From Isoetes taiwanensis (taxonomy: Eukaryota; Streptophyta; Lycopodiopsida; Isoetales; Isoetaceae): a stretch of DNA of 64,000 bases. The position numbers and the translations under genes were made by a program. Position 1 is the first letter of the stretch, and each line of letters starts with the position of its first letter. Positions 12,201-23,060 of the stretch are shown here, one piece after another. The stretch covers positions 10,333,240 to 10,397,239 of the forward strand of contig JAJEKV010000013.1 in assembly GCA_021234155.1 (NCBI GenBank). Reading direction: 5' to 3'. The notes beneath the pieces were generated by a model that was given only the letters and a program-made list of their open reading frames with translations, did no database searches and was not told the DNA's origin.

Positions 12201-15200
12201 GGTAACAGAAGAAGTTCTTGTATCCTTGTTGAAAGCCACCTGCATGTAACAGCATTCAACACCAGCATGTTAAGACTCCATGGACTAACTGAGGGATAGA
12301 GAAAAAAGGTTCAGCCAAGATAACCTCTTTTGCTACATCCATATTTTTACAAACGAAAGTTCCACCAAAAACAAACTCCATGGCTGCCTAAAACATGAGT
12401 ACCAAACACGTGTTAGTACTTTGACATTGCCCTCTAACATGTATATTATGGAAAGAATTGACAACTGACAAGAGCAAGTAGTTAACTAACCTGAAGCTCT
12501 CCATCATAAGCAACAAGTGTAAGAGCAAGCTTAGCATTGTTCGGACCAACCTAGAATGAAAAAGAAATGAGAGAAATAGAAACAAAAAATCCAACCTCAC
12601 ACTTACTCCTACAATTTGTAAATCACAATTGCCAAGCACTGAGGCATGCAAGTCAAAGAACAGTTGTAAGCTATGTTGGAATGCAAGCTATGTGTAAAGA
12701 AACTAACTTAGGAAAAGGATATATCTACGGCCCAGGCGAACCATCAGAACTTTTAAGTCCTCTGTATTGACCAGTCATGGACCTTGATTAACTAGGGTGA
12801 TACCAGTTTAGCTGCTGCAGCTTGAACCCTCTGCGGAACAGTATGTGCTTGTATCTTGTTTAAGGGGATAATTGTTACTCTTCGTCTGAGACCTCCTCTT
12901 TCAAGCAGTAGCTTGCCTGTCTGCTCAGTATCTACAATGACGTTATACATCTTACCACCAGCAGCAACCTGAAGACATTATAAAAAATGTCGTTAAGGGT
13001 ACATAAAATGATCTCACAAACCATTAACTGATACAAATGAAGGATGAATACCTCCAATGCAGTCACTGCGGAAACATCCTTTACATGGATGAGACGTGCA
13101 ACGACACCTTTGACTTTTTTATGGTCAAAGTTTTGTACAGGATCCCTGAAAGAAAACTGAACATTCCCCAGTCTGGCTGTGAGTTCATTCACTTCATTTT
13201 TAAGCTTTTGAATGATCTCGGCTTCAGTTCTTCTGTCCTGTTTAGTTAAAGCAGCAAGCTAAGAATCTCCCTGGAGTTGTGACCTTGGATAAAAATTAAC
13301 ATGAAAGGCTACGGAAAAGACTAATTACCTCTTCCAGCTTTTCCATCCGACCACCTTCATAACCACATTCTTCTAAACCTGCCTTTATCTTATTGACATC
13401 AGTTTTCCTATTTTCAAGTTCCTTTTGGAAAGCAGTGGCTTCCTGCTTTTTGGATGCAAGCTTGGCCTTGTTTTCTTTTGTTTCCTTTTCTAGGTGCTGA
13501 ATTTTAGTTTTGACCTGCTTTACTTCTGTACTAGCCCTTCCAACAGCAGCCTTTGCATCTGCGAGTTGATCTTCTAAGCATTTTGCATCGTCACCTCCAC
13601 TTTTACCTGCTAGCACTGCCTAATGATACGTAGAATTCAATAAGAAAACTGATGTGTCTATGAGCTGAACTCTCTGGCATGATAATACCTGGTAATCCTT
13701 GTCAAGATTTTCCAATGAAAGAGTTAGTGTATTGGCTCTTTCTCTAAGTCCTGAAGACTCGTTGTCAGCCTTCTCTATAGAAGCATCTTTTTCAACTACA
13801 GCATTCTCCAGCTCCTTTAGAGACTTCTCCAACTGATTCAAACGACAATGTAAGACAAAATACAATAATAAAATGTATGCTGAACCTCATGCAATATTTG
13901 AACAACGTAATATTTACCTGTTGAAGTGCAGCTTTTTCGGCATTCAGAGATTCCTTTGAGTTAGTCAGTGTGGATGTCTCTTTTACAAGCGAGTTAGAAA
14001 ATTTATCCACGGTTTCAGAAAGATTCTTCAATTCCTGACCAGCTTGCTTATCTTTTTCTGCAGTTAAAGCAGCAATCATCTGTTCTTTTTCCACAATTCC
14101 CTCTTCCAGGGCTTTGGTAGAACCTTGGAGCTCATCAACCTTTAGCTTCATTGCCGCAACTTCACCAAGTGCAGCATTCTTGACCTTTTCAGCTTCTGTA
14201 AACTCATAAGCTATACAAAACCTGTTTAAACGGTCAATTTCCGCATTTCCATTGGCCCACTGCATGTACTGTGCTTTTTCCTTTCTCAACTTCTCTAATG
14301 CTGGAAGAATGTCTTGTTCGAGCATCTTATCAATTTCATCCACTTTGCTTTGTTTCTTTTCCAAAGTTTTCAGAGCGGCATCTTTCTTTGTCTCATACAT
14401 TCTAGTTCCAGAAGCTTCTTCCAGCAATGAAAGGATTTCTTGAGGCTTCATGTTAAGGACTTTTGTAATTCGCCCTTGCATAATGAGGAAGTGAGGATTG
14501 TTCACATTCAACTGAACGGTATGGAATAGATTCTGGACCTTACTAGGCTGAGCAAGATGTCCGTTGATTAGGTATTTGTTTCTTCCACCAACTGCAATCT
14601 ACAGACAGGAAATGAGTTAGAAGTTCATATGTATGACGAGGTCAAGGTTTTTTATGGCAGATAAATAGATTGAAATGCCAACGAATGGGGATGGCCGTAA
14701 ACGAATGGGGAAATTAATTTCATTTCGAGGCCATGGTTCCTATATTTTACATAGCCGAACTGACAGTGTTTTTTGATATGTGCCTATACTCTTAACTTCT
14801 GAGCAGCATAACCCCAGATTAGCTCCATTTTGGTGATGGTAGAGCAAAACTGTGTCTTCTTTTTGTTATGTAGAGAAAATGTGTAGATCATAAAATCAAG
14901 GACGAAAAAAATTACAAACCTGGCGAGTTACAGTAATCTCAGGCACTTCTTCATAACCAATTGGGCTACGACTACGGTCTGAATTATCAAAGGTAACAGA
15001 AACAGTAGCTTTCGTGATTCCTGCCTGCCCCTGCTTGTAAACAAGCTCCTGCATATTTGTAGCCCGAACTTGTTCTAGCTTAGTGATCCCCAAAACAAAG
15101 CATATGGAATCCAAGATATTAGATTTGCCGGAACCATTGAGCCCGGTAATAGCATTGAAGTATGGATCGAAGTTGGACACAACAGTTCTCTGGGCATATG

Positions 15201-15237
15201 ATTTAAAACCCTCCAGACATATCTCCTTGATATACAT
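9262..15237 (-). CDS. SMC2: Structural maintenance of chromosomes protein 2 (condensin subunit SMC2 / CAP-E), complete, 20 exons
   Basis: Core ATPase of condensin, which pairs with SMC4 to compact chromosomes. Exons, 5' to 3' on the minus strand: 15237-14920, 14598-13918, 13832-13689, 13619-13329, 13258-13052, 12968-12804, 12550-12491, 12387-12325, 12239-12148, 12067-11971, 11893-11777, 11358-11140, 11069-10929, 10799-10632, 10558-10374, 10145-10052, 9981-9893, 9813-9588, 9523-9449, 9372-9262. All 19 introns are GT-AG and frame is kept throughout, giving about 1180 residues, the normal size for plant SMC2. Visible features: N-terminal [15 protein letters not shown]; Walker [10 protein letters not shown] (residues ~33-41); [10 protein letters not shown]-loop region; long heptad coiled coils; a hinge rich in glycine around [13 protein letters not shown]; second coiled coil; ABC signature LSGGQRS; Walker B LYILDE with VDAALD D-loop. 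The start is the first ATG and begins the conserved SMC N-terminus. No stop or frameshift was found. A transposon ends about 215 bp upstream of the ATG. Confidence 0.97.
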
Positions 15238-15452
15238 TATGCGAGCTTGAGGTAATATCTAGCAAGGATTCATGGCAGATAAAACTGGATTGATGGCTGA
15301 AGAATGCGGAGGGAAAGGATGAGTCTGAAGGCGGGAAAAGGCTTTTTACAAAATGCATACTCATGACGTGGCTTTTGTGACGTGGCAAAGTACCATATTT
15401 GATGTACTGTGGCACGCTTGGTCCTAAAATAAAAGGTAGTTAGGTAGTGGCC
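15238..15452 (-). promoter_or_regulatory. Short SMC2 upstream region squeezed against a transposon
   Basis: Only about 215 bp separate the SMC2 ATG from the left terminus of the inserted TIR element, so any distal promoter either lies beyond the element or inside it. I see no unambiguous TATA box. This label is by position only. Confidence 0.35.
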
Positions 15453-15552
15453 GGCGTAGGATAATCTTACCCTGGATTGGGGGATCCCGGAGGTGTGATC
15501 CCGGAGGACGGGATCCCCAGATGGCGTGTGATCTCGGAGGGCGGGATCCCCT
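15453..15552 (+). repeat. Left terminal inverted repeat of the 15.45-18.96 kb element
   Basis: Complementary to 18859-18958. Internally repeats GTGATCCCGGAGG / CGGGATCCC motifs, so each TIR can itself fold. Confidence 0.8.
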
Positions 15553-15904
15553 TACTACGCAGTAATTGCCTTGGTTCGGGGAACTTTTACAAGTCCAAGG
15601 AAAATTTCCGGACTTGTGAACATAACCCTAATTATAGCCCTTTCCACCTACAATTTCCTCTGAAAAACAAAACATACATGCAATTTTCCTAAGAATTAAA
15701 ATGAACCGGATATATACAATTTTTTCTAAGAAGTAAAATCAACCGGATATAATAATAGATGGTTTATAAAGTAACATGGTTTATGATAACCCGATCAAAA
15801 TCGAAATCGAAAAATTGCATACATAAGGCATATAAATGCGCAATATCAAAGTTAAAATATCTCTAATCACTACAACATTCAAAATTCAGCTTATTCCATA
15901 ATCA

Positions 15905-17762
15905 TATCCTCTTCTTCTTCTTCATCTACCACATTTTCACGTGACATTTTAGATCCCTGATTGGTTGAAAAAATATGCCTATACTTAGCACCTGCATTTC
16001 CAAAACTTGTAAGCTTCTCCAAAATCAAACTCATCAATTGCTTCCATAGGGGCCTTCAATTGCAACCCTCATGAGAGAATCGACTCCATTTGTTGAAAGC
16101 CTATTGCGATATTTATCTTTAATATGGTTCAATTGGGTCAATCCCTCTCACAAATTGCCGTGCCGAGCATTGAACCATACCCACGATTACAAGCTTCACC
16201 ATTTCAAAGATATTTATCCTCTCTCAACATTTTATTAGAGAGAATAATTGTCCAAGTGTCTACAAAATTCTTTCCTCGCCACTCGCACATGCTTGCAACT
16301 TAAACTTTCTAAACTCCTCGGCGTAAATTTGTCTCGATCAATAAGACTATTAAATGTGACTCCTCCAACCACTCGAGCTTCTCCATAAAATTTCAGCAAC
16401 TCATTAGCCTCGTGTTGTCCAAATTCTTTCATTTTCTTTGTTTCCATTGGCACATGCGCAGTGAAAATATCTTGAAGCATGATGTAATTTCATGGTCCTT
16501 AAACCTCTCATCCAAAGCAACCAAAAGCAAATTTCGAGTAAAATTATTTTGAAATTCAAGAGCCTCTGTTAAATCATCACCATCAATATTCCTTTTCATT
16601 TGAACTGCCCGATACATATCTCCCTTTACAGCCCCTCTAAGTGAAGCGAGATATCCTTTTGGACTGCCAAAATCGGGAATTATGGGATATCCTTTGCTAT
16701 CTTTCAAACCACCATTTAGATCCAATACCTCGCTCAAGAACTCCATCTCAATATGATGCTTTGTCCGACTCACAAGGCTCGCCTATAGAAGTGACATCCA
16801 CCCAATCTTTTGGAAATCGCAACTCAAAGTGGTCAAATGCAAATGAATATCGGCTAGGAAGTGCATAATGTATACAATCTTAAATTCTCTTAAACTGCTC
16901 ATAAAGGGCAAAGACTATTTTGTTGAAATACCATCATGACAGGTTCGTAGACTTCACATAATTTTGCAATTGCATGGTGTCTACTCAACCATCTTGTTGT
17001 CGAGATATTTTCAAGCCTTAAGGTGGAGTAAGCAAGTTCCTCTTCAAGTTCCTTCAGCAAAGATCCTCTTAAACTACTACGAGAATAATAGCTTGCTGCC
17101 CCATTGACCAATTTGTCAATCGTCTCACATATATGCTTGCACCTTGCATCTTTGGCTACTGATTCTACGCATAAATTGGTTCTATGAGCTACACAATGTA
17201 TGGATGTCATAAAGGGATGATAATCTTTTAGTCTAGTAGCTACACCTGTCCTGCATCCAATCATAACTGCAGCCCCATCCGAACCAAATCCGATCATTTT
17301 TGTCAAGTCTAATTTTCCTTCAGCCAATTTATCCACAATTGCTGCAGTAATTGTTTTTGCATCTCCCTGCTGTAATGGCAGCAAGCTTATAAATGATTTT
17401 TTGGGCTGAAAATCGTCCAAGTAAGTGGCATAAACGATAAGATGTTGCACCACACTAATGTCTGTTGATTCGTCAACCATTATGCCATACCAAGGGCTTC
17501 TTCTGATTTTTTCAAATACCTCTTCTTCTAAGGATTGGCTGATGCATTTCAGAAAGTAGCTACAAGCTTTATCATCATTATACATCAACGGAGCAATTGA
17601 ACCACAATCCCTCGAACCACAAGGCTCATGTATTACAGATTTAAAAAACAACAAGAAGCACAATAGAAAGGGAAAAAGCACAACATATGTAAAGTTGGTA
17701 CCTGCTTTCCTGCACTTAAGGAACAAACTCGAAATGCCTCCAATATCGCCCAAAGAATCACT
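15905..17762 (-). pseudogene. hAT-transposase-fold protein (DUF4371 / hATC type), frameshifted
   Basis: Resembles the hAT-derived proteins annotated as ZNF862-, KIAA1586- or TTF-type zinc-finger-like. Exon-like 5' piece: 17762-~17702 (GDIGGISSLFLKCRKA, possible GT donor). The main frame runs from ~17640 to 16899: YGIMVDESTDISV (RNase H-fold region with a DE pair), then FGSDGAAVMIGCRTGVA, then SIHCVAHRTNLCVES (the usual catalytic-region block), then ENISTTRWLSRHHAI. It continues in other frames at 16773-16429 (QMKRNIDGDDLTEALEFQNN), then 16480-16235 (RDKFTPRSLESLS). Around 16140-16040 it encodes KYRNRLSTNGVDSLMRVAIE, the hATC dimerisation segment. At least two to three frame changes separate these pieces, so it is not translatable as one protein. 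An N-terminal zinc finger was not found. Confidence 0.8.
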
Positions 17763-18858
17763 AAAAGCTTGCTAAGATGATGCTGTGACAACCAAGACAG
17801 TATTGTCTTTTGATATTTTAATGACTACGAATTTTGAAACTCATCTCCATATACATTCTACTACAAATCAGAAGCTCAATAAGCAAGAAAATGCAATGTA
17901 GATGCAAAGAAATTTACCTGATCTTGCTGGTTTTGTTGTATAAGCGCCTCCCTTATACCATATAGAATAGAGCCCAGTGGACGCTTGAGAAATTAGAAGA
18001 AATGGAATGGACGCTTGCTTCTTGTGTGTATAGCTGCTGAAGTCTTTCAAGCACACCAGCATTCAGTAAAAGCATTAACTAGCTTACTCTGCAAAATGCA
18101 TTGCAAACTAAGGTAAGGCTTTTAGTAAATGCTGGTGTTCTAAGATTCGACCTCCTCCAATATATCTGTGGCAAAAAAATTTAAAAGGCGGGTGTTCTTT
18201 CTTTTGCTTGCGGGAGGAGGAGAGAACAGCCCTCCTCCATTTCTTTGCTTGCATAGGGAGCCCGGGAGCGGTAGAGAGCTAATTTATTTGCTTGCTTCTT
18301 CGAACCTGCAAGGCGCCGCCGCCGTTTCATCGTCTGTGTTGTGGCAGCTGTTTAACCTAAGAGTAAACGTAACAAAGAAAACCTAAACCTAAAAAGGAAA
18401 GTGCCGAAAAAAATAAATGGCAATAGGGTGCTCGTGGAGAATCCGTGAAAAAAAATAAGAGGCGGCTTTTTTTACGTCAAATAAAATTCAAACCCACCAA
18501 TTTCCTAAAAAGCTAAAAAATTAAACGGGCCCACATCCGTCAACTTTGTTAACAACACATCAATTTTTAATTTTAAGCGGTCGGATGCTCTTTAACCCCC
18601 TTATTTCCCCAACCAAGGTAATCAGCAAAAAAAAAGGCCCCTTATAGCGAAAATCAAGTTTTCTTATGCTTTTTCTTGGCCGATCTTCCACGGAATCACT
18701 TTGGGGTTTGTCGCGAGGTTGGTCTGAATGGGCTTGAGAAGAGCTGCGCTTGATGCCAAGGAGGAAGAGAGGGGACAGCCACAAGTATCGCCAGCAAAAA
18801 TCCGGCTAAAAATGGCCCTAAATCAAGCAAGTCACCTTTTAATCACAAGAAGTATCAA
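17763..18858. other. Interior of the TIR element without a supported gene
   Basis: It should hold the N-terminal part of the hAT-fold gene or its promoter. Minus-strand frames at 17868-18062 and 18560-18784 (start MWLSPLFLLGIKRSSSQAHS) have no recognisable domain. Confidence 0.4.
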
Positions 18859-18958
18859 CCGGGATCCCGGCCCTCCGGGATCACACGCCCTCCGGGATCC
18901 CGGCCCTCCCGGGATCACACCTCCGGATCCCCAATCCGTGGTAAAACTATCTCACGCG
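18859..18958 (-). repeat. Right terminal inverted repeat of the 15.45-18.96 kb element
   Basis: Complementary to 15453-15552, with the same GGGATCCCGG / CCTCCGGGATCACA blocks. The 9-bp duplication GTAGTGGCC follows immediately. Confidence 0.8.
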
Positions 18959-18967
18959 GTAGTGGCC

Positions 18968-20580
18968 ATGCTATCCCATGGGCCTCCACCCTCGAGGTTT
19001 TTAGGCGTCGATTTTTTGGCTTGATTCCCATGGTCGTCTTGAAGAACTCATGGTCGAAATTAGGGGGGTTCCTCCCCAGAATATCCGATTAAAGTTGAAA
19101 ATATCTGATTTGCTAAAGTTGATGCAGGCACATTTCCAGTCGAAATTTCATAAAAATAGTGTTAAATCCAGCAAGTTAGAGGTATTTTTCTCAAAAATAT
19201 AGTAAGCATAAATAAAAGGCGGCATTTTTGCTGGTTAATGTAAAATCTAAATTCGAGGCCTGATGCTTTTTGACCTGAACCGAAAGTATTCCTAACGCAT
19301 TTCCCAGCACTCGGGTTTTTGACCTTGCAAGATATTTCTAGGTCTGCAGTTTCATGGGAAACCACCCTAATTTTCTTTACGGATACCCCCAAAGATAGTT
19401 TTCCCAATGAGTATGAGCATGTGTCAGGTGTTGTGTGTGTGTCATATGTCCAATAGGATGCTGCCAATTTCCCATGGTCGCCTCGCCTTGAAGAACTCAA
19501 GTTTTTTACTTGAGCTGAAAGTATTCCTAACACATTCTTAGCGCTCAAGTTTTTTACCCTGAAATATCCCCAAGTCTGCAGTTTCATGGGAAACCACCAT
19601 AATTTTCTTTGTGGATATCCCCAAAGGTAGTTTTCCCAACGAATAGGAGCATGTGTCAGGTGTTGTGTGTGTACCATATGTCCAATAGGATGTTGCCAAT
19701 TTGGCATGACGTAAAAGTCATATCGAATTCTTACATTATTCCATCTCAATAGTAAATATTCAGATGTAAACAGTTTTGAGCACATGGGATTATAGTTTGT
19801 GCCTTAGTTGTCATGAAGTTGAGTTCAATAGTATAAAGTATGTTGCATTGTGCATTTTGGTAATTTCAAATATATAAAGGCCTTTTTGGAAATTTAGTCA
19901 ACAACTAAAAGATTTTGATAAATTTTCCTATATTTAACATATTTGACATCAACATCATGTATATGACATAAAATAAGGCATAATTATTATTGATGTCGAT
20001 CTGAACCTTTGGATTAGTATGTTGGAGTTGGATGAATGCCAATCACATGCAAGTATTGCATGCGTTATTTGGTCTCTATTTCATTTAGATCGTTAGCACA
20101 TATTTCGTCGTAGTTGGATTCCAAAACTCTATTTCAGATGAAATTTGTTGCATTGACAAGCCCTTTCCAACTCTTTCTGGAGGTATATGATTTTCATATG
20201 TTTGATTAGGAATTCTACGAAAAAAAAAGAGCAAATTTTTTGCCAAAATAATGCATATAGTACAATTTTCTTATCGGCAGTAAACTTTTATCATCACTCT
20301 TAATCCAAGATTCCATTAGCATGAGAAAGCTCTCTCTGAGTTCTTTCTGATAGTGTATGATTTTATGATCTTTGGTTTAAGTTTTCTGGGATGAAACAAC
20401 ATTTTCTCGACCAAATTTGGTAGGGATTTTGACAAGTGTTTACATTGCATGTGCTTCATCATGACGTAAAGTTTAGGTTCTTACAATTCTGAACTATCTG
20501 CCAATCCTAGACTGCCACGTGTACATCATTCAATCCCGGAATTGTCCATTAGTTGCAAAAATTTTTGTTACTTGCATTCT
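18968..20580. other. Intergenic, no supported gene apart from the 230 bp duplication
   Basis: AT-rich sequence with no long frame outside the duplicated segment and no recognisable domain. Confidence 0.5.
19262..19705. repeat. Two tandem copies of a ~230 bp sequence
   Basis: Copy one (about 19262-19480) and copy two (about 19498-19705) share AAAGTATTCCTAACRCATT, GTCTGCAGTTTCATGGGAAA, TAGTTTTCCCAA, GAGCATGTGTCAGGTGTTGT and TATGTCCAATAGGATG in the same order. The 207-codon minus-strand frame across both copies reflects the duplication (it repeats a VKN...KNVLG / VKNPSAGK pattern) and has no known domain. Confidence 0.85.
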
Positions 20581-20583
20581 TGA

Positions 20584-20680
20584 AAATTTACTTGCAAATT
20601 TAGTTACAAATTTTGTTGCACTAGCAAATTTAGTTTCAGTTGCAAATTTAGTTGCAAGTTTAGTTGCACTTGCAGATTTC
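20584..20680. repeat. Degenerate ~12-18 bp minisatellite around TTGCAAATTTAG
   Basis: Repeated variants of (A/G)GTTGCAAATTTAG: TTGCAAATTTAGTT, CTAGCAAATTTAGTT, GTTGCAAATTTAG, GTTGCAAGTTTAG, ACTTGCAGATTT. It lies just downstream of the recombinase gene. Confidence 0.7.
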
Positions 20681-20813
20681 AAATAACAGTAAAAAGTAAG
20701 ATTTCATTGAACACTTGAAAACACTGTTTAAAACTTGCAAAAAAGTACAGAAGTTCAGATTATCAAAAAGAAATTTAGATCATCAAAGGATCAGGTTCAG
20801 ATCAATCTCAAAA

Positions 20814-23060
20814 TTACTTCGTATTTCTCATGATATTCAGCATCACATCATTTAGTTCTTCACGAGAAATACATGCCATGACAATGTTGCAGTTCTGAAA
20901 TGAACCACCTATAATGCTCCCCACATTAACCTGCATGCCCATAGCCTTCCTCACAACTGGATTGGTCTCAGACAATATATCAAGATCCTTGTTCAATTGT
21001 ATGTCGGCAGAATCCAATGCACTAACAGACAACATTGGTTTAACTACTTGACCTGAAGATACTTCGACAATAGAACCAGAAGATGGGATCTGCAGGCTGT
21101 CCAACAAGCCACCAATAGTAGAACTGATAGTAGAATTGGAAGTACCTGGTTTAGTTTGTTGATTTTCTGTACCTACCAGAATCTGCTCCTTTATGCCACT
21201 TCCATCACGATCCAACTCATCTAACTTCTCCAACTCTTTGGTATAAACCTGCTCGTACATTCTCCTCTTCCCATTCTCATCAAACGGCTTACTGACAACA
21301 GACATAGCGCACTTTTGTTGCACTTCCATATTCTTGTCATACCTACAATCAAACAAAATTTTAAGTTAGAATAAATAGATAAAATTGAATTCACAAATAC
21401 ACAAGGAAATTACCTGCTATATGCCTCGGTCGTCCTCTGTCCTGTAATCCGCATGCCTACAGACTGCGGCACTCCAGCACGAGCCATCCTAGAAATAGCG
21501 GTAGTACGACCAGACTTCCCAGTGAATTTTCCTTCAACACCAACTGTTTTAAGCATGTATTTCATCCACCCAGCTAGCTTTCTTGCACTCACCCTGTGAA
21601 CTGAATTATACCACACATTTCCTCTATGGTTCACTATTGCCTGCATAAAGCAAAATGTAGGTGCTGGAGTGCCATCATCCTTAAGCTTTGGCTCAGGTAA
21701 ATGTCTTAGCAACTGCCTATAAGTCAACACAGCATCAGCCTCGTAGCACTTGCATGGCAACCTGAACTGCTCTTCTTGATATCGATTCATATCTGCATCA
21801 TAGTTCTTGCTAGTTCTCTCATCATATTCCAAATATTCAGTGCCACTTTCTACTCCAACAGAAAAGTCTGACATAACCAGCAAATGCAACTCCTTTGACC
21901 TCGAATGGCGAATCTGGATACACAGTAATATAAAAACCTGATCATACAAAATCAGAGTTAGTTAATTTCGAGAATATAATAAAATACAAAAGCTACTTAA
22001 CTACTTAAGCATCTAACTTAAAAATAAATTACTTAAACTACTTAACAATTTAAACTACTTAACTACGTAATGAAGAATACAAGTTAAATATTTACCTTCT
22101 TTGAAGTCACTTCGGATGATTGATCTGGTGATCGATGTCCGCCAGTAAAGCCAATTCATCAGCATATGGTATCTCATCGACCTTTTTTCGTTTCTTACAC
22201 ACTTCAGGAGTTCTCCTCGACCTGCGCATTGATGCTACACAAGCCAAGCGTGCTCTCTCGAAGATGGGGCTCTCCCTGATATCAAATGGGTATTGCTGCA
22301 CACCAGTCTCAGCAATAGTAATTTCTTGCTTCCTTGTAATAATGCTACCAAACTTTCTAAACATATCCTGCAAACTGAAAACATAAAAGAAAGCATTAAA
22401 ACTAAAATAGAAAATTAAAATTCAAGGAATAAATGACAACATAAACTGAACATACGTTTCAGTAGGATAAAATTGTCCATTACATTTAGTTACTTGGAGC
22501 ATAAATCTTTCAAGTTGTGCAGCAAATTCTTTCAATTCCATGTCCTCGATTTTCTTATCACATGGTAGCCCTACATATTCCCTCCACAGATCAAATCTCT
22601 TCCTGGCCCATGCAATTTTCTCAGTAGATTTCTGCGCACCACCAGAATCCACTTCTTTCTTAAGGTCATCATCAATCTCTACAAATGGTACTCGAATTCC
22701 ACCATCAATGACAGCGGGATTTGCAGGCATTTCAACTCTGTTCAACATTCCAGATTCCTCAGCTTGACGCATGTATGCGTCTATTTCCTCATCACCAAAC
22801 TGTCCAAGCATATCAGATTCAAAGTCTGATAGTCCCCTGCTTGAAGATTCCTTTCCAACATAACTACCAAATCCAGAGACTTCCCCTTCCTTCCTTTTGT
22901 TGCATGTAACATTCACATTCTGCTTATCGTTCTGCTTCGTTATATCAGAAGAAATATTTGAAACATCATTTAGAGGACGTCTGCCTCCATCAAGAACAAC
23001 TTCCACATTGACATTCAGCTCAAAAGTTGGCATGTCTCCCATCCCTAAGTGCTCTAGCAT
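20814..23060 (-). pseudogene. Crypton / DUF3504-type tyrosine recombinase gene, four exons, with frame lesion
   Basis: Exons (minus): 23060-22456, 22374-22111 (alternative end 22096), 21937-21414, 21342-20814. Exon 1 ends in the DUF3504 N-terminal block WARKRFDLWREYV ... LERFMLQVTKCNGQFYPTE and continues across the splice into TLQDMFRKF. Exon 3 carries FAIRG, matching the first catalytic Arg block, then SKELHLLVMSDF in another frame, then VWYNSVHRVSARKLAGWMK, then the catalytic box KSGRTTAISRMARAGVPQS, then GMRITGQRTTEAYSR. Exon 4 begins with the splice-completed Tyr (SRYDKNMEVQQK), the expected nucleophile, and ends with GGSFQNCNIVM, like the F-x-N-C-x-I tails of this family. Oddities: one base appears lost at FAIRG/SKE (~21900); an in-frame TGA follows if the stronger exon 2 donor is used; two usual His positions read Lys (KSGR) and Gln (TGQR). 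A 5' UTR intron is plausible at 23243-23176. Function, if any, is DNA-strand exchange or a domesticated DNA-binding role. Cryptons lack TIRs, and none are seen. Confidence 0.72.

Larger units (their letters stand above)
15453..18958. mobile_element. TIR DNA transposon with 9-bp target duplication, MULE-like
   Basis: The left end (15453: GGCGTAGGATAATCTTACC) and the reverse complement of the right end (18958: CGCGTGAGATAGTTTTACC) align without gaps, and both lead into GGATTGGGG and GGAGGTGTGATCCCGG. The inverted similarity runs for ~100 bp (15453-15552 and 18859-18958). The element is flanked by a perfect 9-bp direct repeat, GTAGTGGCC (15444-15452 and 18959-18967). Nine-base duplications with long TIRs are typical of Mutator-like elements; hAT elements make 8-bp duplications. 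The TIRs are built from palindromes of the form GATCCCG-GAGG-CGGGATC. The body carries a broken hAT-fold gene on the minus strand. I see nothing codable with confidence at 17760-18850. Confidence 0.8.

Noticed and set aside
15453-18958. Calling the element a hAT transposon from its gene
   Set aside because: The ungapped terminal alignment gives a 9-bp duplication, not 8 bp, so I kept the class as MULE-like with an unexplained hAT-fold gene.
22107-22386. Plus-strand frames opposite recombinase exon 2
   Set aside because: They are shadows of the minus-strand exon, whose residues match the family.
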